Of a stretch of DNA of 64,000 bases, positions 54,737 through 63,578 are shown piece by piece. Origin of the DNA: Streptomyces sp. NRRL S-350. GTDB lineage: Bacteria > Actinomycetota > Actinomycetes > Streptomycetales > Streptomycetaceae. The first letter of the stretch is position 1. Each line of letters starts with the position of its first letter. The stretch lies in contig NZ_JOHO01000007.1 in NCBI RefSeq assembly GCF_000719705.1, positions 124,001-188,000 on the forward strand. Direction: 5' to 3'. The position numbers were made by a program, and so were the translations under genes. The notes under the pieces were generated by a model. The model was not told the DNA's origin, ran no database searches, and saw only the letters and a list, made by a program, of their open reading frames with translations.

Positions 54737-54774
54737 GTCGCGCCCCTGCCGGAGGGCTCCGGCAGGGGCGCGAC
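54737..54774. terminator. Very stable bidirectional terminator
   Basis: Perfect 17-bp stem (54737-54753 with 54758-54774) around a four-base loop, between the convergent anti-sigma and hydrophobic-peptide genes. Confidence 0.9.
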
Positions 54775-54785
54775 CCGTCGACGCG

Positions 54786-54956
54786 TCACCAGCGGTACCA
54801 GCGACTGCGGCCTCCCGCCCCGTCGACGCTCCGGACCACGAAGCCGAGCAGCCACACCGCCAGGACGAACAGCGCCACCCACCACAGCACCTTCACCGCG
54901 AACCCGAGACCGAAGAGCACGACGGCGAGCAGTAGAACGAGCAGAAGAGCGCCCAT
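54786..54956 (-). CDS. Small hydrophobic membrane protein (56 aa)
   Basis: Translated directly from the minus strand; too short for usual gene lists. The sequence begins MGALLLVLLLAVVLFGLG, contains VLWWVALFVLAVWLLGF and ends GRSRWYRW. Two hydrophobic helices and the RWYRW end match small streptomycete hydrophobic proteins often found with stress genes. Function unknown. It faces the RsbW-like gene across the 54737-54774 terminator. Confidence 0.75.
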   Translation of the reverse strand: MGALLLVLLLAVVLFGLGFAVKVLWWVALFVLAVWLLGFVVRSVDGAGGRSRWYRW

Positions 54957-55181
54957 GGAACTCTCATCTCCTTTGCGTTCAGGGGGTTGTCAGTACTGCT
55001 GTCCCGGTTCTCGGAATCCATGCCCCCGGGGCCGCACCGCCTGCGGATCGACCGACCGGAGATCCACCGGCCAGGGATCCGCTGCCCGCACGGCGGTGAG
55101 GGTGCCGAGGACGGCGGCCCGGACGGCCGGGAGGAGCCGCCGCCCCGGAGGCGCGGTCGCCCGCGGGACGGCGGCCCCCGG

Positions 55182-55358
55182 TCACGGGGCCTGGCTGTCG
55201 GCCGCCGGCGGCTCGGGCCGGTCGTCCGCCTCGTCCTCGTCCTCGCCCTCGGCCCGGACGTCCGGCGGGGTGGGCGCGGTGATGTTCCGCTGCTCCGAGG
55301 ACCGCTCCAGGGTCTCCTCGTCGACCTGCGGGCGGTCGCTCTCCTCGGGCACGCTCAT
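55182..55358 (-). CDS. Small acidic hypothetical protein (58 aa)
   Basis: Begins MSVPEESDRPQVDEETLERS and is rich in Asp, Glu and Pro, so probably disordered. GAGAGG lies nine bases before the ATG at 55358, which favours it over an ATG three codons upstream. Function unknown. It lies 66 bp downstream of the hemerythrin gene on the same strand. Confidence 0.6.
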   Translation of the reverse strand: MSVPEESDRPQVDEETLERSSEQRNITAPTPPDVRAEGEDEDEADDRPEPPAADSQAP

Positions 55359-55423
55359 GGTGATCATCCTCTCGTCTGCAAGGGGCGGGTTCCCGACCGG
55401 GGCCCGCAGTGTCGATGCCGGTC

Positions 55424-55975
55424 TCAGGAGGACTTGCCGCGCCCGGTGACGAGGTCGCGGGCGCGGTCGACCAGGCCCGTGCCGGCGGCGAGCAGCTTGT
55501 TGTCGGGGGCGTCCGGGTGCGGGCGGGTCGGCGCGAGCTTCTTCGCGCGGCGGATCTGCTCCCCCAGTTCGTCCAGCTGCTCGGACGAGCAGACCTCGGC
55601 CAACGCCGGGAAGAGGTGCTGTTCCTCGTCCTGGATGTGGGACGTGACCTCGGAGACCAGACGGTCGACCAGGACGGCGAAACGCGCGTCGCCGCAGTCC
55701 ACGCCTTCGAGTTCCTTGAGGAGCTTCTCCACGGTCGCGTGGTCGGCCTCCTCCTTGTCCGCGAGGGCGTCACCCCCGGGTACGTGCTCGCGCACCGCCG
55801 GGTACAGGTACTGCTCCTCGGCCACCGAATGCCGGACCAGCTCGATGGTGAACTCGTCGGCCACGTCGCGACGCCGTTCGTCGCCCACCGGCAGCGCCTG
55901 GATCCGGGCGAACATCTCCTCCACCTCGCGGTGGTCCGTCATCAGCTCGTTGATCACGTTGCCGCCGTGTCCCAT
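55424..55975 (-). CDS. Hemerythrin (HHE) domain protein
   Basis: A 183-residue helical bundle with the HHE di-iron motifs: INELMTDHREVEEMF, VRHSVAEEQYLYPAV, EADHATVEKLL and SHIQDEEQHLFPAL. These His and Glu residues bind two irons, giving oxygen, nitric oxide or iron sensing/storage. A C-terminal basic tail of 40 residues follows. The ATG at 55975 has GAGAAGGAG upstream; a much longer reading of the frame is low-complexity and rejected. The group is often stress-induced. Confidence 0.9.
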   Translation of the reverse strand: MGHGGNVINELMTDHREVEEMFARIQALPVGDERRRDVADEFTIELVRHSVAEEQYLYPAVREHVPGGDALADKEEADHATVEKLLKELEGVDCGDARFAVLVDRLVSEVTSHIQDEEQHLFPALAEVCSSEQLDELGEQIRRAKKLAPTRPHPDAPDNKLLAAGTGLVDRARDLVTGRGKSS

Positions 55976-56192
55976 GTCCTGTGCTCCTTCTCCTGGCGGT
56001 GGTCGGTTGCTGCGTCCGGCCCGGAGGCCGGCCCCGCAGGCCACTCGTATCCCCGCCTTCGGACGAGGTATGCCACCGGCCCCGGGAGCCACCCGGTCGG
56101 TCCGCCGGCGGACCGGTGGGCGACGGTCGCCCGGCTGGGCCGGATGCCACCGCGCGCGTGCACCGGGCCGCTCCCGGGGCCACCGTGGGGAA

Positions 56193-56540
56193 ATGGACAT
56201 CGTCGTCGTGCTGGAAGCTGATACGCGGACCGATCTTCGGCTCCCGGGGCCCGACCGCGCCCCGACGGACCCCGAGAACCCCCTGAGGCGCGCGCACACC
56301 GCCCCCGCGGAGGCCTCCGGCGTCTGCGGCCCCCTCACCCTGTGCGGGCTGGACACCTCCGAGATGACCCTGGCCCCGCACGGGTACGCCGGTGTCGGCA
56401 GACCCCGACCCCGCCTCGACTGGCGCACCTGCGGCACCTGCCGGACCGCCGGCGGCAGCCCCGCACCCGGCGCGCCCGGGCCGCTCACCCCCGACCGGCT
56501 CGGGGCCCGCACCGTCACCGCGGCGGCCCCGCCGCCTTGA
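56193..56540 (+). CDS. Hypothetical protein with paired Cys (115 aa)
   Basis: Begins MDIVVVLEADTRTDLRLPGP and contains VCGPLTLCGLDTSEM and WRTCGTCRTAG, so four Cys could hold a zinc ion. The CGLDTSxM segment looks conserved from other streptomycete small proteins. The Pro-rich tail is probably disordered. Function unknown; divergent from the hemerythrin gene. Confidence 0.55.
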   Translation: MDIVVVLEADTRTDLRLPGPDRAPTDPENPLRRAHTAPAEASGVCGPLTLCGLDTSEMTLAPHGYAGVGRPRPRLDWRTCGTCRTAGGSPAPGAPGPLTPDRLGARTVTAAAPPP

Positions 56541-56660
56541 GCCGCCCGCTCTGGACGTCCGCCGCTGACGCCGCCGCCCGGGCGCGCCCCGCCGCGCGGT
56601 TTCCGTCCCCTCCCGGCGGGCACCCGCGAGCCGTGACGACGGATCGACAGGGGTGACACC

Positions 56661-57191
56661 ATGACGGGCCTCGACGGCGAGCACCTGCTCGCGATCTACC
56701 TCAACGACCACCTCGCCGGCTCCTACGCGGGCGCGGCGCTCGCCCGCCGGATCGCCCGCGAGCACCGAGCCGGCTCGGACGCGCCGGACCTGCGCCGACT
56801 GGCCCGGGAGATCGCCGAGGACCGGGACGAACTCGTCGCCCTGATGCGGGAATTGGGCGTCCGGCCCCGTTGGCACCGGATGCTGCTCGGCGCCGCCGCC
56901 GAAAAGGCGGGGCGGCTGAAGCTCAACGGGCGGCTGGTGCGCCGCTCCCCGCTCAGCGACCTCCTGGAGGTGGAGGCCATGCGCGCGGGCGTCCAGGGCA
57001 AACTCGCGCTCTGGCGGGCTCTGCGGGCAGCGGCGGGCGACGGCCCGCTCGGCCCGCGCCTGCGCGCCCTGCAGGCCCGGGCCGAACAGCAGGCCGACCT
57101 CCTCGACACCCGGCAGGCCGAAGCCGCCCAGGTGCTGGAGTCGGCCCTCGCCCGCGACCGGTCCCGCGACAGCGCCGCAACCCACGCGTGA
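56661..57191 (+). CDS. Helical hypothetical protein (176 aa)
   Basis: An all-helical protein (AIYLNDHLAGSYAGAALARR, RLAREIAEDRDELVALMREL, RRSPLSDLLEVEAMRAGVQG) that looks like a four-helix bundle, in the manner of ferritin-like or DUF892-like stress proteins, but without a clear di-iron motif. I do not recognise the family. Located among stress-type genes and followed by a strong terminator. Confidence 0.7.
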   Translation: MTGLDGEHLLAIYLNDHLAGSYAGAALARRIAREHRAGSDAPDLRRLAREIAEDRDELVALMRELGVRPRWHRMLLGAAAEKAGRLKLNGRLVRRSPLSDLLEVEAMRAGVQGKLALWRALRAAAGDGPLGPRLRALQARAEQQADLLDTRQAEAAQVLESALARDRSRDSAATHA

Positions 57192-57193
57192 GA

Positions 57194-57236
57194 GGCCGCT
57201 CCCTGATCGGCAGCCGGTGCCGGTCAGGGAGCGGCC
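57194..57236. terminator. Bidirectional terminator with nested stem
   Basis: GGCCGCTCCCTGA and TCAGGGAGCGGCC pair perfectly, and the 17-nt spacer contains CGGCA-GCCGG-TGCCG, which extends the hairpin. It separates the convergent helical-protein and CsbD genes. Confidence 0.85.
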
Positions 57237-57255
57237 CCGTCTTCGGGCCAGGTCC

Positions 57256-57429
57256 TCAGTGCTTGAAGGCGTCCTTGGCCTTCTGGCCGGCCTGGAGCGC
57301 ATCGCCCTTGGTCTGTTCGGCCTTGCCCTTGACGGTGAGACTCTCGTTGCCGACGGCCTTGCCGGCAGCCTCCTTCGCCTTGCCCTTCGCGGTCTCCGCG
57401 GTGTGTGCGATCTTCTTGCCCGCGCTCAT
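57256..57429 (-). CDS. CsbD family stress protein
   Basis: A 57-residue CsbD-like protein (MSAGKKIAHTAETAKGKAKE, AAGKAVGNESLTVKGKAEQT). In Bacillus the founding member is under sigma-B control; its molecular role is unknown. It is helical, Lys/Ala-rich and cytoplasmic. GGAGGAC precedes the ATG at 57429. Confidence 0.9.
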   Translation of the reverse strand: MSAGKKIAHTAETAKGKAKEAAGKAVGNESLTVKGKAEQTKGDALQAGQKAKDAFKH

Positions 57430-57635
57430 GGTGTCCTCCTGCACGAGCTCGACATTCCCCTTGTCGCGTCTGCCCCGACCTGGGACTTTCATGCGTCGGG
57501 CCGCCGCGCCGACCGGCTGCTCCGGCCTGCTCGTCCGGCCCGCTGACCCGCCCGCTGAGCCGCCCACCGCTCCCGCAGCAGTCGCCCGGTCGTGTGAAGT
57601 CCGCACGGCCGGTGGAAGTGGCTCGTTGAACGGGC

Positions 57636-58112
57636 ATGGCAGACGAGACGGACGACGACCGGAACCAGGCGCCGATGGTGTGGGCGCTGGCCGTACGCGA
57701 GGCGGAGCAGGGCCCGCCGGTCGCGGAACTGATCGTGGAGGTCGGCGCGGAGCTCCACACCGAACTGGTGGAGGCCGCGGTCGACAGCGGCTTCACGGTC
57801 GCCGCCGGGGAGCCCCCGCAGACCACCGGCACCATCGAGGTCACCGACGACCGGGTGGCGCGGCTGACACTGGTCGGCGGCCGCCAGCGGTGGGAGCCGG
57901 GCTCACGGGTCGAGGCGACCCCCGGCTGGCTGGCGGCGGCCGAGGCCCGGGGCATCGCCGTGGTGGTCATCCTGCCGCCGCAGACCTGGCCACCCGGACT
58001 GGTCGAGCTGGCGACCGGCGCCCGTCTCGACGCCTTCACCAGGTCACTCGAACGCGAACGGACGGCGGGCCGGGTGCTGCACGGCACCGTCCTGGTGCAG
58101 GGCACGGCGTGA
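57636..58112 (+). CDS. Hypothetical protein (158 aa)
   Basis: An alpha/beta protein with LIVEVGAELHTELVEAAVDS, VTDDRVARLTLVGG and ARGIAVVVILPPQTWPP. No family recognised and no signal peptide. Codon pattern and balanced composition support a real gene. It ends 58 bp before the convergent end of gvpK, so it is the last gene before the gas-vesicle operon. Confidence 0.65.
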   Translation: MADETDDDRNQAPMVWALAVREAEQGPPVAELIVEVGAELHTELVEAAVDSGFTVAAGEPPQTTGTIEVTDDRVARLTLVGGRQRWEPGSRVEATPGWLAAAEARGIAVVVILPPQTWPPGLVELATGARLDAFTRSLERERTAGRVLHGTVLVQGTA

Positions 58113-58169
58113 ACGCCGCGCAGCCGGGCGCCACCGTCCGAGGCCGGGATCGGCGGTGCGGCCCGGCCC

Positions 58170-58589
58170 CTAATCGGACGAGAGCAGCGGGCCGAGCGGG
58201 CCGAGGTCGATGTTGAGGTCCTCGGGGGTGAGGTCGAAGCGTTCCCGCAGTTCCGCCATGCGGTCCTCGAGGGCCATCAGGGTCAGGCCGATCCGCTCCA
58301 CCTGGTCGTCGCTGAGGTCGCCCTGGTCGACGCGGCGCAGGGCTTGGCGTTCCATCAGCTGCCTGAGCAGTTCCACGACGGCCAGCACCAGGGAGGCGAG
58401 GTCGCGGCCGACCGTCTCCGGGTCCAGGGCGACTCGGTGTGCCGCCGGGCGCGGGCGCTCGTTCGCGCTCCGTATGTCCGCGCTCCGGGTGCCCGCGCTC
58501 GGGCCGCCCGTGCTCCACGCGTCCGTGCTCCGGGTGTCCGGCTCGGCGGGGCCGGGGGGCACGGCGTCGGGGTTCGGGCGGGAGGTCAT
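58170..58589 (-). CDS. gvpK: Gas vesicle protein GvpK
   Basis: A 139-residue protein; after a disordered 50-residue N-terminus come VALDPETVGRDLASLVLAVV, ELLRQLMERQALRRV and LGLTLM-type helices ending DLNIDLGPLGPLL, the GvpK signature. Its role in assembly is accessory. The ATG overlaps the gvpS stop by four bases (ATGA). Last gene of the operon. Confidence 0.9.
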   Translation of the reverse strand: MTSRPNPDAVPPGPAEPDTRSTDAWSTGGPSAGTRSADIRSANERPRPAAHRVALDPETVGRDLASLVLAVVELLRQLMERQALRRVDQGDLSDDQVERIGLTLMALEDRMAELRERFDLTPEDLNIDLGPLGPLLSSD

Positions 58590-58822
58590 GGCAGGGCCCG
58601 GTCGGCGTCGGCGGCGAGGGAGCGGATGGAGGCGATCAGCGCCCGCAGGCTGATGCGCACCAGGTCGACGTCGGCGATGGACAGCGTGATCTCGCCCTCG
58701 ATCACGACGCCGCCGGCCAGCACCCGGTCGAGCAGGTCGACCAGGGCGACGTTGCGCGCCGGCGGGGCGTCGAGCGGTCGGAGGGGCTGGAGAGGCCGGA
58801 GGGGCTGGGACACGGTGCTCAC
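58586..58822 (-). CDS. gvpS: Gas vesicle protein of the GvpA/J family (GvpS)
   Basis: A 78-residue GvpA-fold protein: VALVDLLDRVLAGGVVIEGE, then ITLSIADVDLVRISLRALIA. The core is shorter and more diverged than GvpA, which fits the minor paralogue called GvpS in Streptomyces loci. The N-terminus has an LRPLQPLRPL repeat. The GTG start directly abuts the TGA of gvpL. Confidence 0.8.
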   Translation of the reverse strand: MSTVSQPLRPLQPLRPLDAPPARNVALVDLLDRVLAGGVVIEGEITLSIADVDLVRISLRALIASIRSLAADADRALP

Positions 58823-59677
58823 TCACTCCCCACCGGCGGCCTGTGGCAGGTCCACGAAGGAGTAGGGCGGCCACGGCCCGGTGAGCTCCACCCGCAGGAC
58901 CCGGGCGTGGGCGTGCCGGAGGTCGTCGACGACGCGGGCGAACTCGTCGGTGCGGGAACGGTCCACCAGGTAGGCGCCGTTGAGGAGCATCGCCTCACGA
59001 ATTCCCGTCGCCTCCGGGGCCTGTGGGGGGTGCTCGGCGGCTTCGGCGGCGAAGGCGGTCAGCACGTCGTGGAGCTGCCGGGCGTGTGCGCTCGCCTCGG
59101 CCAGTGACCGCGCGCTGCGGTCGCGCGCCGCCCGGCGGCGCAGCAGGTAGGCGGTCCCCGGCCGGTCGTCCACGGGGTTCCCCTGGGTGTCGCCGTTCTC
59201 AGCGGAGCCGCCGCTCTCCGGGCCGTCGGTGTGCTCCCCGGTGCCCGGGTCCGGCCGGTCGCGCAGGGTGGTGGCGTCGAGGTAGGCCTTGATGCCCCAC
59301 TCGGTGCGGTCGGCGATGCGTTCGAGGATGGCGTGGAACTCCCGGTGGTGGGCGCCGAGCAGGTCGAGGACGCGGCGGTCGTCGCGGTAGAGGGTGGCGA
59401 AACGCAGCGGCAGGGTCCGGTGGGCCCGGGCCAGGGTGTCGATGACGTGGTGGTGGGCGCGCACCGCGCGCTCCAGCCAGGCGGTGTCCTCCAGGTGGCG
59501 GTGCAGGGCGGGGGCGGCGAAGTCCGCGCTCGGCACCGAGCCGACGGCTGCGGCGAGGTCTTCGGCGAGGAGCAGCCGGGGGTGCTCGCCGGCCACACCG
59601 CTGAGGCCGTGCAGGACGGCGGGGTCGGCGCCGCCGGGTGCCACCGCGTAGAGCCAGGTGTAGCGGTCCGCGGTCAT
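58823..59677 (-). CDS. gvpL: Gas vesicle protein GvpL (GvpF/L family)
   Basis: A 284-residue GvpL/GvpF family protein: YTWLYAVAPGGADPAVLHGL, VRAHHHVIDTL, LPLRFATLYRDDRRVLDLL, WGIKAYLD and VELTGPWPPYSFVD at the end. These proteins are accessory factors that bind the GvpA monomer during vesicle growth. A disordered Gly/Asp-rich loop interrupts the middle (about residues 150-180). The start overlaps the gvpJ stop by four bases. Calling it L rather than F rests on position. Confidence 0.85.
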   Translation of the reverse strand: MTADRYTWLYAVAPGGADPAVLHGLSGVAGEHPRLLLAEDLAAAVGSVPSADFAAPALHRHLEDTAWLERAVRAHHHVIDTLARAHRTLPLRFATLYRDDRRVLDLLGAHHREFHAILERIADRTEWGIKAYLDATTLRDRPDPGTGEHTDGPESGGSAENGDTQGNPVDDRPGTAYLLRRRAARDRSARSLAEASAHARQLHDVLTAFAAEAAEHPPQAPEATGIREAMLLNGAYLVDRSRTDEFARVVDDLRHAHARVLRVELTGPWPPYSFVDLPQAAGGE

Positions 59678-60171
59678 GGCGGGTTGCCGCCTCTGCGGCG
59701 GGTCCCGGATCCGCCGGACGGCCTTGCGGAGACCGCGCGTCGGGCGGGGCGCGGCGCAGAGGCGGCGTCGGCCTCGGCGTCCGCGTCGCTCTCGTCCTCC
59801 GGTTCGGCGCGGGCGGGCGGCCCGGCCCGGGCGGCCGGTTCGCCGCGGCCGGCTTCGAGTTCGCCCAGGCGCTCGCGCAGGCGCCGGTTCTCCGCGGCCA
59901 GGTCGCGTCGGCCGGAGGACAGCGTCGGGTCGTGCTCCCACCAGTCGATGCCCATCTCCCTGGCCCGGTCGACCGAGGCGATCAGCAGCCTGATCTTGAT
60001 CGTGAGCAGTTCGATGTCCAGGAGGTTGATGCGGATGTCCCCGGCGATGACGATGCCCTTGTCCAGGACGCGTTCGAGGAGGTCGGCGAGGTTGGCCGGC
60101 TGCGGTGCGGCGGCGGTCCGGGGTGCCGCCGGCAGGGCGCCTGCGCCGCGCCAGGGGGCCAGGTCGCTCAT
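59674..60171 (-). CDS. gvpJ: Gas vesicle protein GvpJ (GvpA family)
   Basis: A 165-residue GvpA-family protein. LADLLERVLDKGIVIAGDIR, INLLDIELLTIKIRLLIAS and GIDWWEHDP identify the J-type paralogue that caps or nucleates vesicles. A coiled-coil-like segment (LAAENRRLRERLGELEAG) and a 60-residue disordered Arg/Glu/Ala-rich tail follow. ATGA overlap with gvpO upstream and with gvpL downstream. Confidence 0.85.
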   Translation of the reverse strand: MSDLAPWRGAGALPAAPRTAAAPQPANLADLLERVLDKGIVIAGDIRINLLDIELLTIKIRLLIASVDRAREMGIDWWEHDPTLSSGRRDLAAENRRLRERLGELEAGRGEPAARAGPPARAEPEDESDADAEADAASAPRPARRAVSARPSGGSGTRRRGGNPP

Positions 60172-60782
60172 GACTGCGCCTCCCGTTGGACGCGACCGCG
60201 GTGGTAGCGGTCTTCTCTGCGGTAGGAGACCAGGTCTCCGCCCGGGTCGAGGACGACCTCGTAGAGGGCGAGGATGTCGGTGGAGTCGGGGACGCGGCGG
60301 CTCTCCAGCACTTCGATGCCGACCCGCCAGCCGTCGTCGGTCCGCTCCAGGGCGGTGACGCCCTCCGGTGTGCGCCCGGTGAGGGCCTGGACGTGGGCGG
60401 CGGCGTGGGCGGCGGCCTGGGCGGCGCCGAGCCGGGCGGCCGTTCTCGCGGGCGGGGGTGTGGTCTCGGCTTCGCCGGTACGGCTGCGGGCGGTGGGCCG
60501 CCGGGGGCGGGGTTCGGCCTCGTCGGTGTCGGCCCTGCGGCGTGGGGTCCGTCCGGCGGGCTCGCGGTCGGCGGACGGGGCTCGGGTCCGTCGCCGTGGG
60601 GGCCGGTCCGGTTCGGGCGGCTCGCTGTCGGTCGGCTCCGGGTCCGGCTCTTCCAAGTCCGGCTCTTCCGGGTCCGGCTGGTCGGGTTCGGGCGGCTCGG
60701 ACCGGGGCCGTTCCGCGTCGCGCGGGCGGCGGCGGGCCGGGCGCTCCGCCGGGCGGCGGGGTCGGGGTTCAGGTTCGGGCAC
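60168..60782 (-). CDS. gvpO: Gas vesicle protein GvpO with long disordered N-terminus
   Basis: A 204-residue GvpO. Residues about 1-110 are Pro/Glu/Arg-rich, with EPD-type repeats, and look disordered. Residues about 115-200 are the GvpO domain: VQALTGRTPEGVTALERTDD, GWRVGIEVLESRRVPDSTDI, LALYEVVLDPGGDLVSYRRE. In other organisms GvpO supports gvp expression or assembly. The GTG start follows the gvpG stop by three bases. In S. coelicolor, as I recall, gvpO is the first gene, so its place after gvpG is different. Confidence 0.85.
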   Translation of the reverse strand: MPEPEPRPRRPAERPARRRPRDAERPRSEPPEPDQPDPEEPDLEEPDPEPTDSEPPEPDRPPRRRTRAPSADREPAGRTPRRRADTDEAEPRPRRPTARSRTGEAETTPPPARTAARLGAAQAAAHAAAHVQALTGRTPEGVTALERTDDGWRVGIEVLESRRVPDSTDILALYEVVLDPGGDLVSYRREDRYHRGRVQREAQS

Positions 60783-60785
60783 GGT

Positions 60786-61037
60786 TCACACCTCCCCGCC
60801 TCCCGGGGTCGGTGGCGCGGTCCACAGGCGCTGCACCAGTTCCGCCTCCTGGGCGTCCGCGTCCTCCTCGCTGATGGCGCCGGCCTCCCTGGCGGCCTGG
60901 ACGTCCATGAGGCGGCGGCGGATGAGGGCCGGGTCGTTCAGCTCGCGCAGTGCCTGTTCGTGCAGCTTCTCGGCCACCCACACGACGCCCCGCACGGGTG
61001 CGAGCGGCAGGGTGAGGAGGCCGGTGATCAGTCCCAT
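60786..61037 (-). CDS. gvpG: Gas vesicle protein GvpG
   Basis: An 83-residue GvpG: MGLITGLLTLPLAPVRGVVW, VAEKLHEQAL, EEDADAQEAELVQRLW. The short amphipathic N-terminus followed by a charged helix is the family pattern. It overlaps the gvpF stop by ten bases. Accessory assembly protein. Confidence 0.9.
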   Translation of the reverse strand: MGLITGLLTLPLAPVRGVVWVAEKLHEQALRELNDPALIRRRLMDVQAAREAGAISEEDADAQEAELVQRLWTAPPTPGGGEV

Positions 61038-61819
61038 GGCTCCTGCCCCCGCGCGTCGACGATCTGTGAGGCGAAGTCGTAGGGCGCCAGGGGGCCGAGC
61101 AGGCGGAGTTCGATCCGCTCGCTCCAGGCGGCCGCCAGGTCCTCGACCACGCGTTCGAACTCCTTCCGGCGGTCGTGCCGGACGAGGAAGGCGGCCCGGA
61201 CCGCCTCGTCGGGGGAGGCGTCGGAGTGCGAGGTCTCGGCGGCCAGCGGCGCGAGCGACCGGACGAGGTGTTCGGTGTCGGACTGCCCCCTGACGGTGAG
61301 TTCCTGGGAGACCAGTTCGCCGAGTTGGATGCGGCGGTAGCGGGCGGCGTCCTCGGGCAGCGCGGCGATCTGCTCCCGCAGGCGGGCGATGTCCGCGCGC
61401 TCGTCGACGATCTCCCGCAGCACCTCGTCCTGCCGGTAGGTTCCGCGGACGGTGAACTGGGCGAGGCCGTCGAGATCCTGGAGCGCTGCCAGGAACCGCT
61501 GTTCGTGCGGGGCGAGCAGTTCGTCGGCGACCGCCGCCGCGTCGCGCACCACGGAACCGAACCGGAACGGGAGGACCGCGGTGCGCGCGGCCGCCAGGAC
61601 GTCCAGGACGCGGGCGTGACCGCGCAGGTCCCGGGGGGTGCCGAGCGGCCGGTCGGGGTCGATCTCGCTGACCACGGCGGCGAGCCGGCCGTACCCGACC
61701 AGGGTGACGGGCGAGGGCGGGTCACCGACGCCTTCGACGTCCCCCGGCGCGGGCGTACCGGCCGGGACGACGCCGTACACGTAGCAGGCCGTGGCCGGTG
61801 CCGGCGGGGTGGCGTTCAT
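61028..61819 (-). CDS. gvpF: Gas vesicle protein GvpF (GvpF/L family)
   Basis: A 263-residue GvpF/L family protein: CYVYGVVPAGTPAP, LAAVVSEIDPDRPLGTPRDL, VLPFRFGSVVRD and LRLLGPLAPYDFAS. GvpF binds GvpA and acts as a chaperone in vesicle assembly. It follows gvpA with a one-base stop/start overlap (TGATG) and precedes gvpG, the usual A-F-G order. Confidence 0.9.
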   Translation of the reverse strand: MNATPPAPATACYVYGVVPAGTPAPGDVEGVGDPPSPVTLVGYGRLAAVVSEIDPDRPLGTPRDLRGHARVLDVLAAARTAVLPFRFGSVVRDAAAVADELLAPHEQRFLAALQDLDGLAQFTVRGTYRQDEVLREIVDERADIARLREQIAALPEDAARYRRIQLGELVSQELTVRGQSDTEHLVRSLAPLAAETSHSDASPDEAVRAAFLVRHDRRKEFERVVEDLAAAWSERIELRLLGPLAPYDFASQIVDARGQEPWD

Positions 61820-62264
61820 CAGTCACGCTCCCTGCGCTTCGCGGCGGGCCGCGGCCGCCTCCTGGGCCGTTCCTCCGGCTCTTCCTCGGGCTCCTCCTCG
61901 TCCCCGCCGCCGCGGACCCGGTCGACCACGTCGCCGACCGTCTCCTTCACGCCCTCCAGTGCGCCGCGCGTCTTGTGACGGGCCCCGCCCTCACGCATGT
62001 CCTGCATCAGCTCCGGCAGCCCCTCGCTCTTGTCGTTCGCGAGGTCCAACCGGTTGACGGCTTCGGCGAACCGCAGATAGGTGTCCACGCTGGCCACGAC
62101 GATGCGCGCGTCGACGGTCAGCAGTTCGATCCCCACGAGGGAGACCCGCAGGTAGATGTCGATGACCAGGCCCTTGTCCAGGATGAGGTCGATGACGTCC
62201 ACCAGGCCGCTGGACGAGGGACGGTCCAGGTAGTGGCTGGGACGCGGGGCAACGGTCACTGTTC

Positions 62265-62268
<4 letters not shown>
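61819..62268 (-). CDS. gvpA: Gas vesicle structural protein GvpA with charged tail
   Basis: A 149-residue GvpA. Core residues about 20-75 read [53 protein letters not shown], matching the wall protein that packs as ribs of the vesicle. After the core, a tail of about 75 residues ends in Glu/Pro/Arg-rich sequence ([20 protein letters not shown]); many GvpA proteins stop soon after the core. The GTG start overlaps the previous stop by four bases. Confidence 0.9.
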
Positions 62269-63574
<1,306 letters not shown>

Positions 63575-63578
<4 letters not shown>

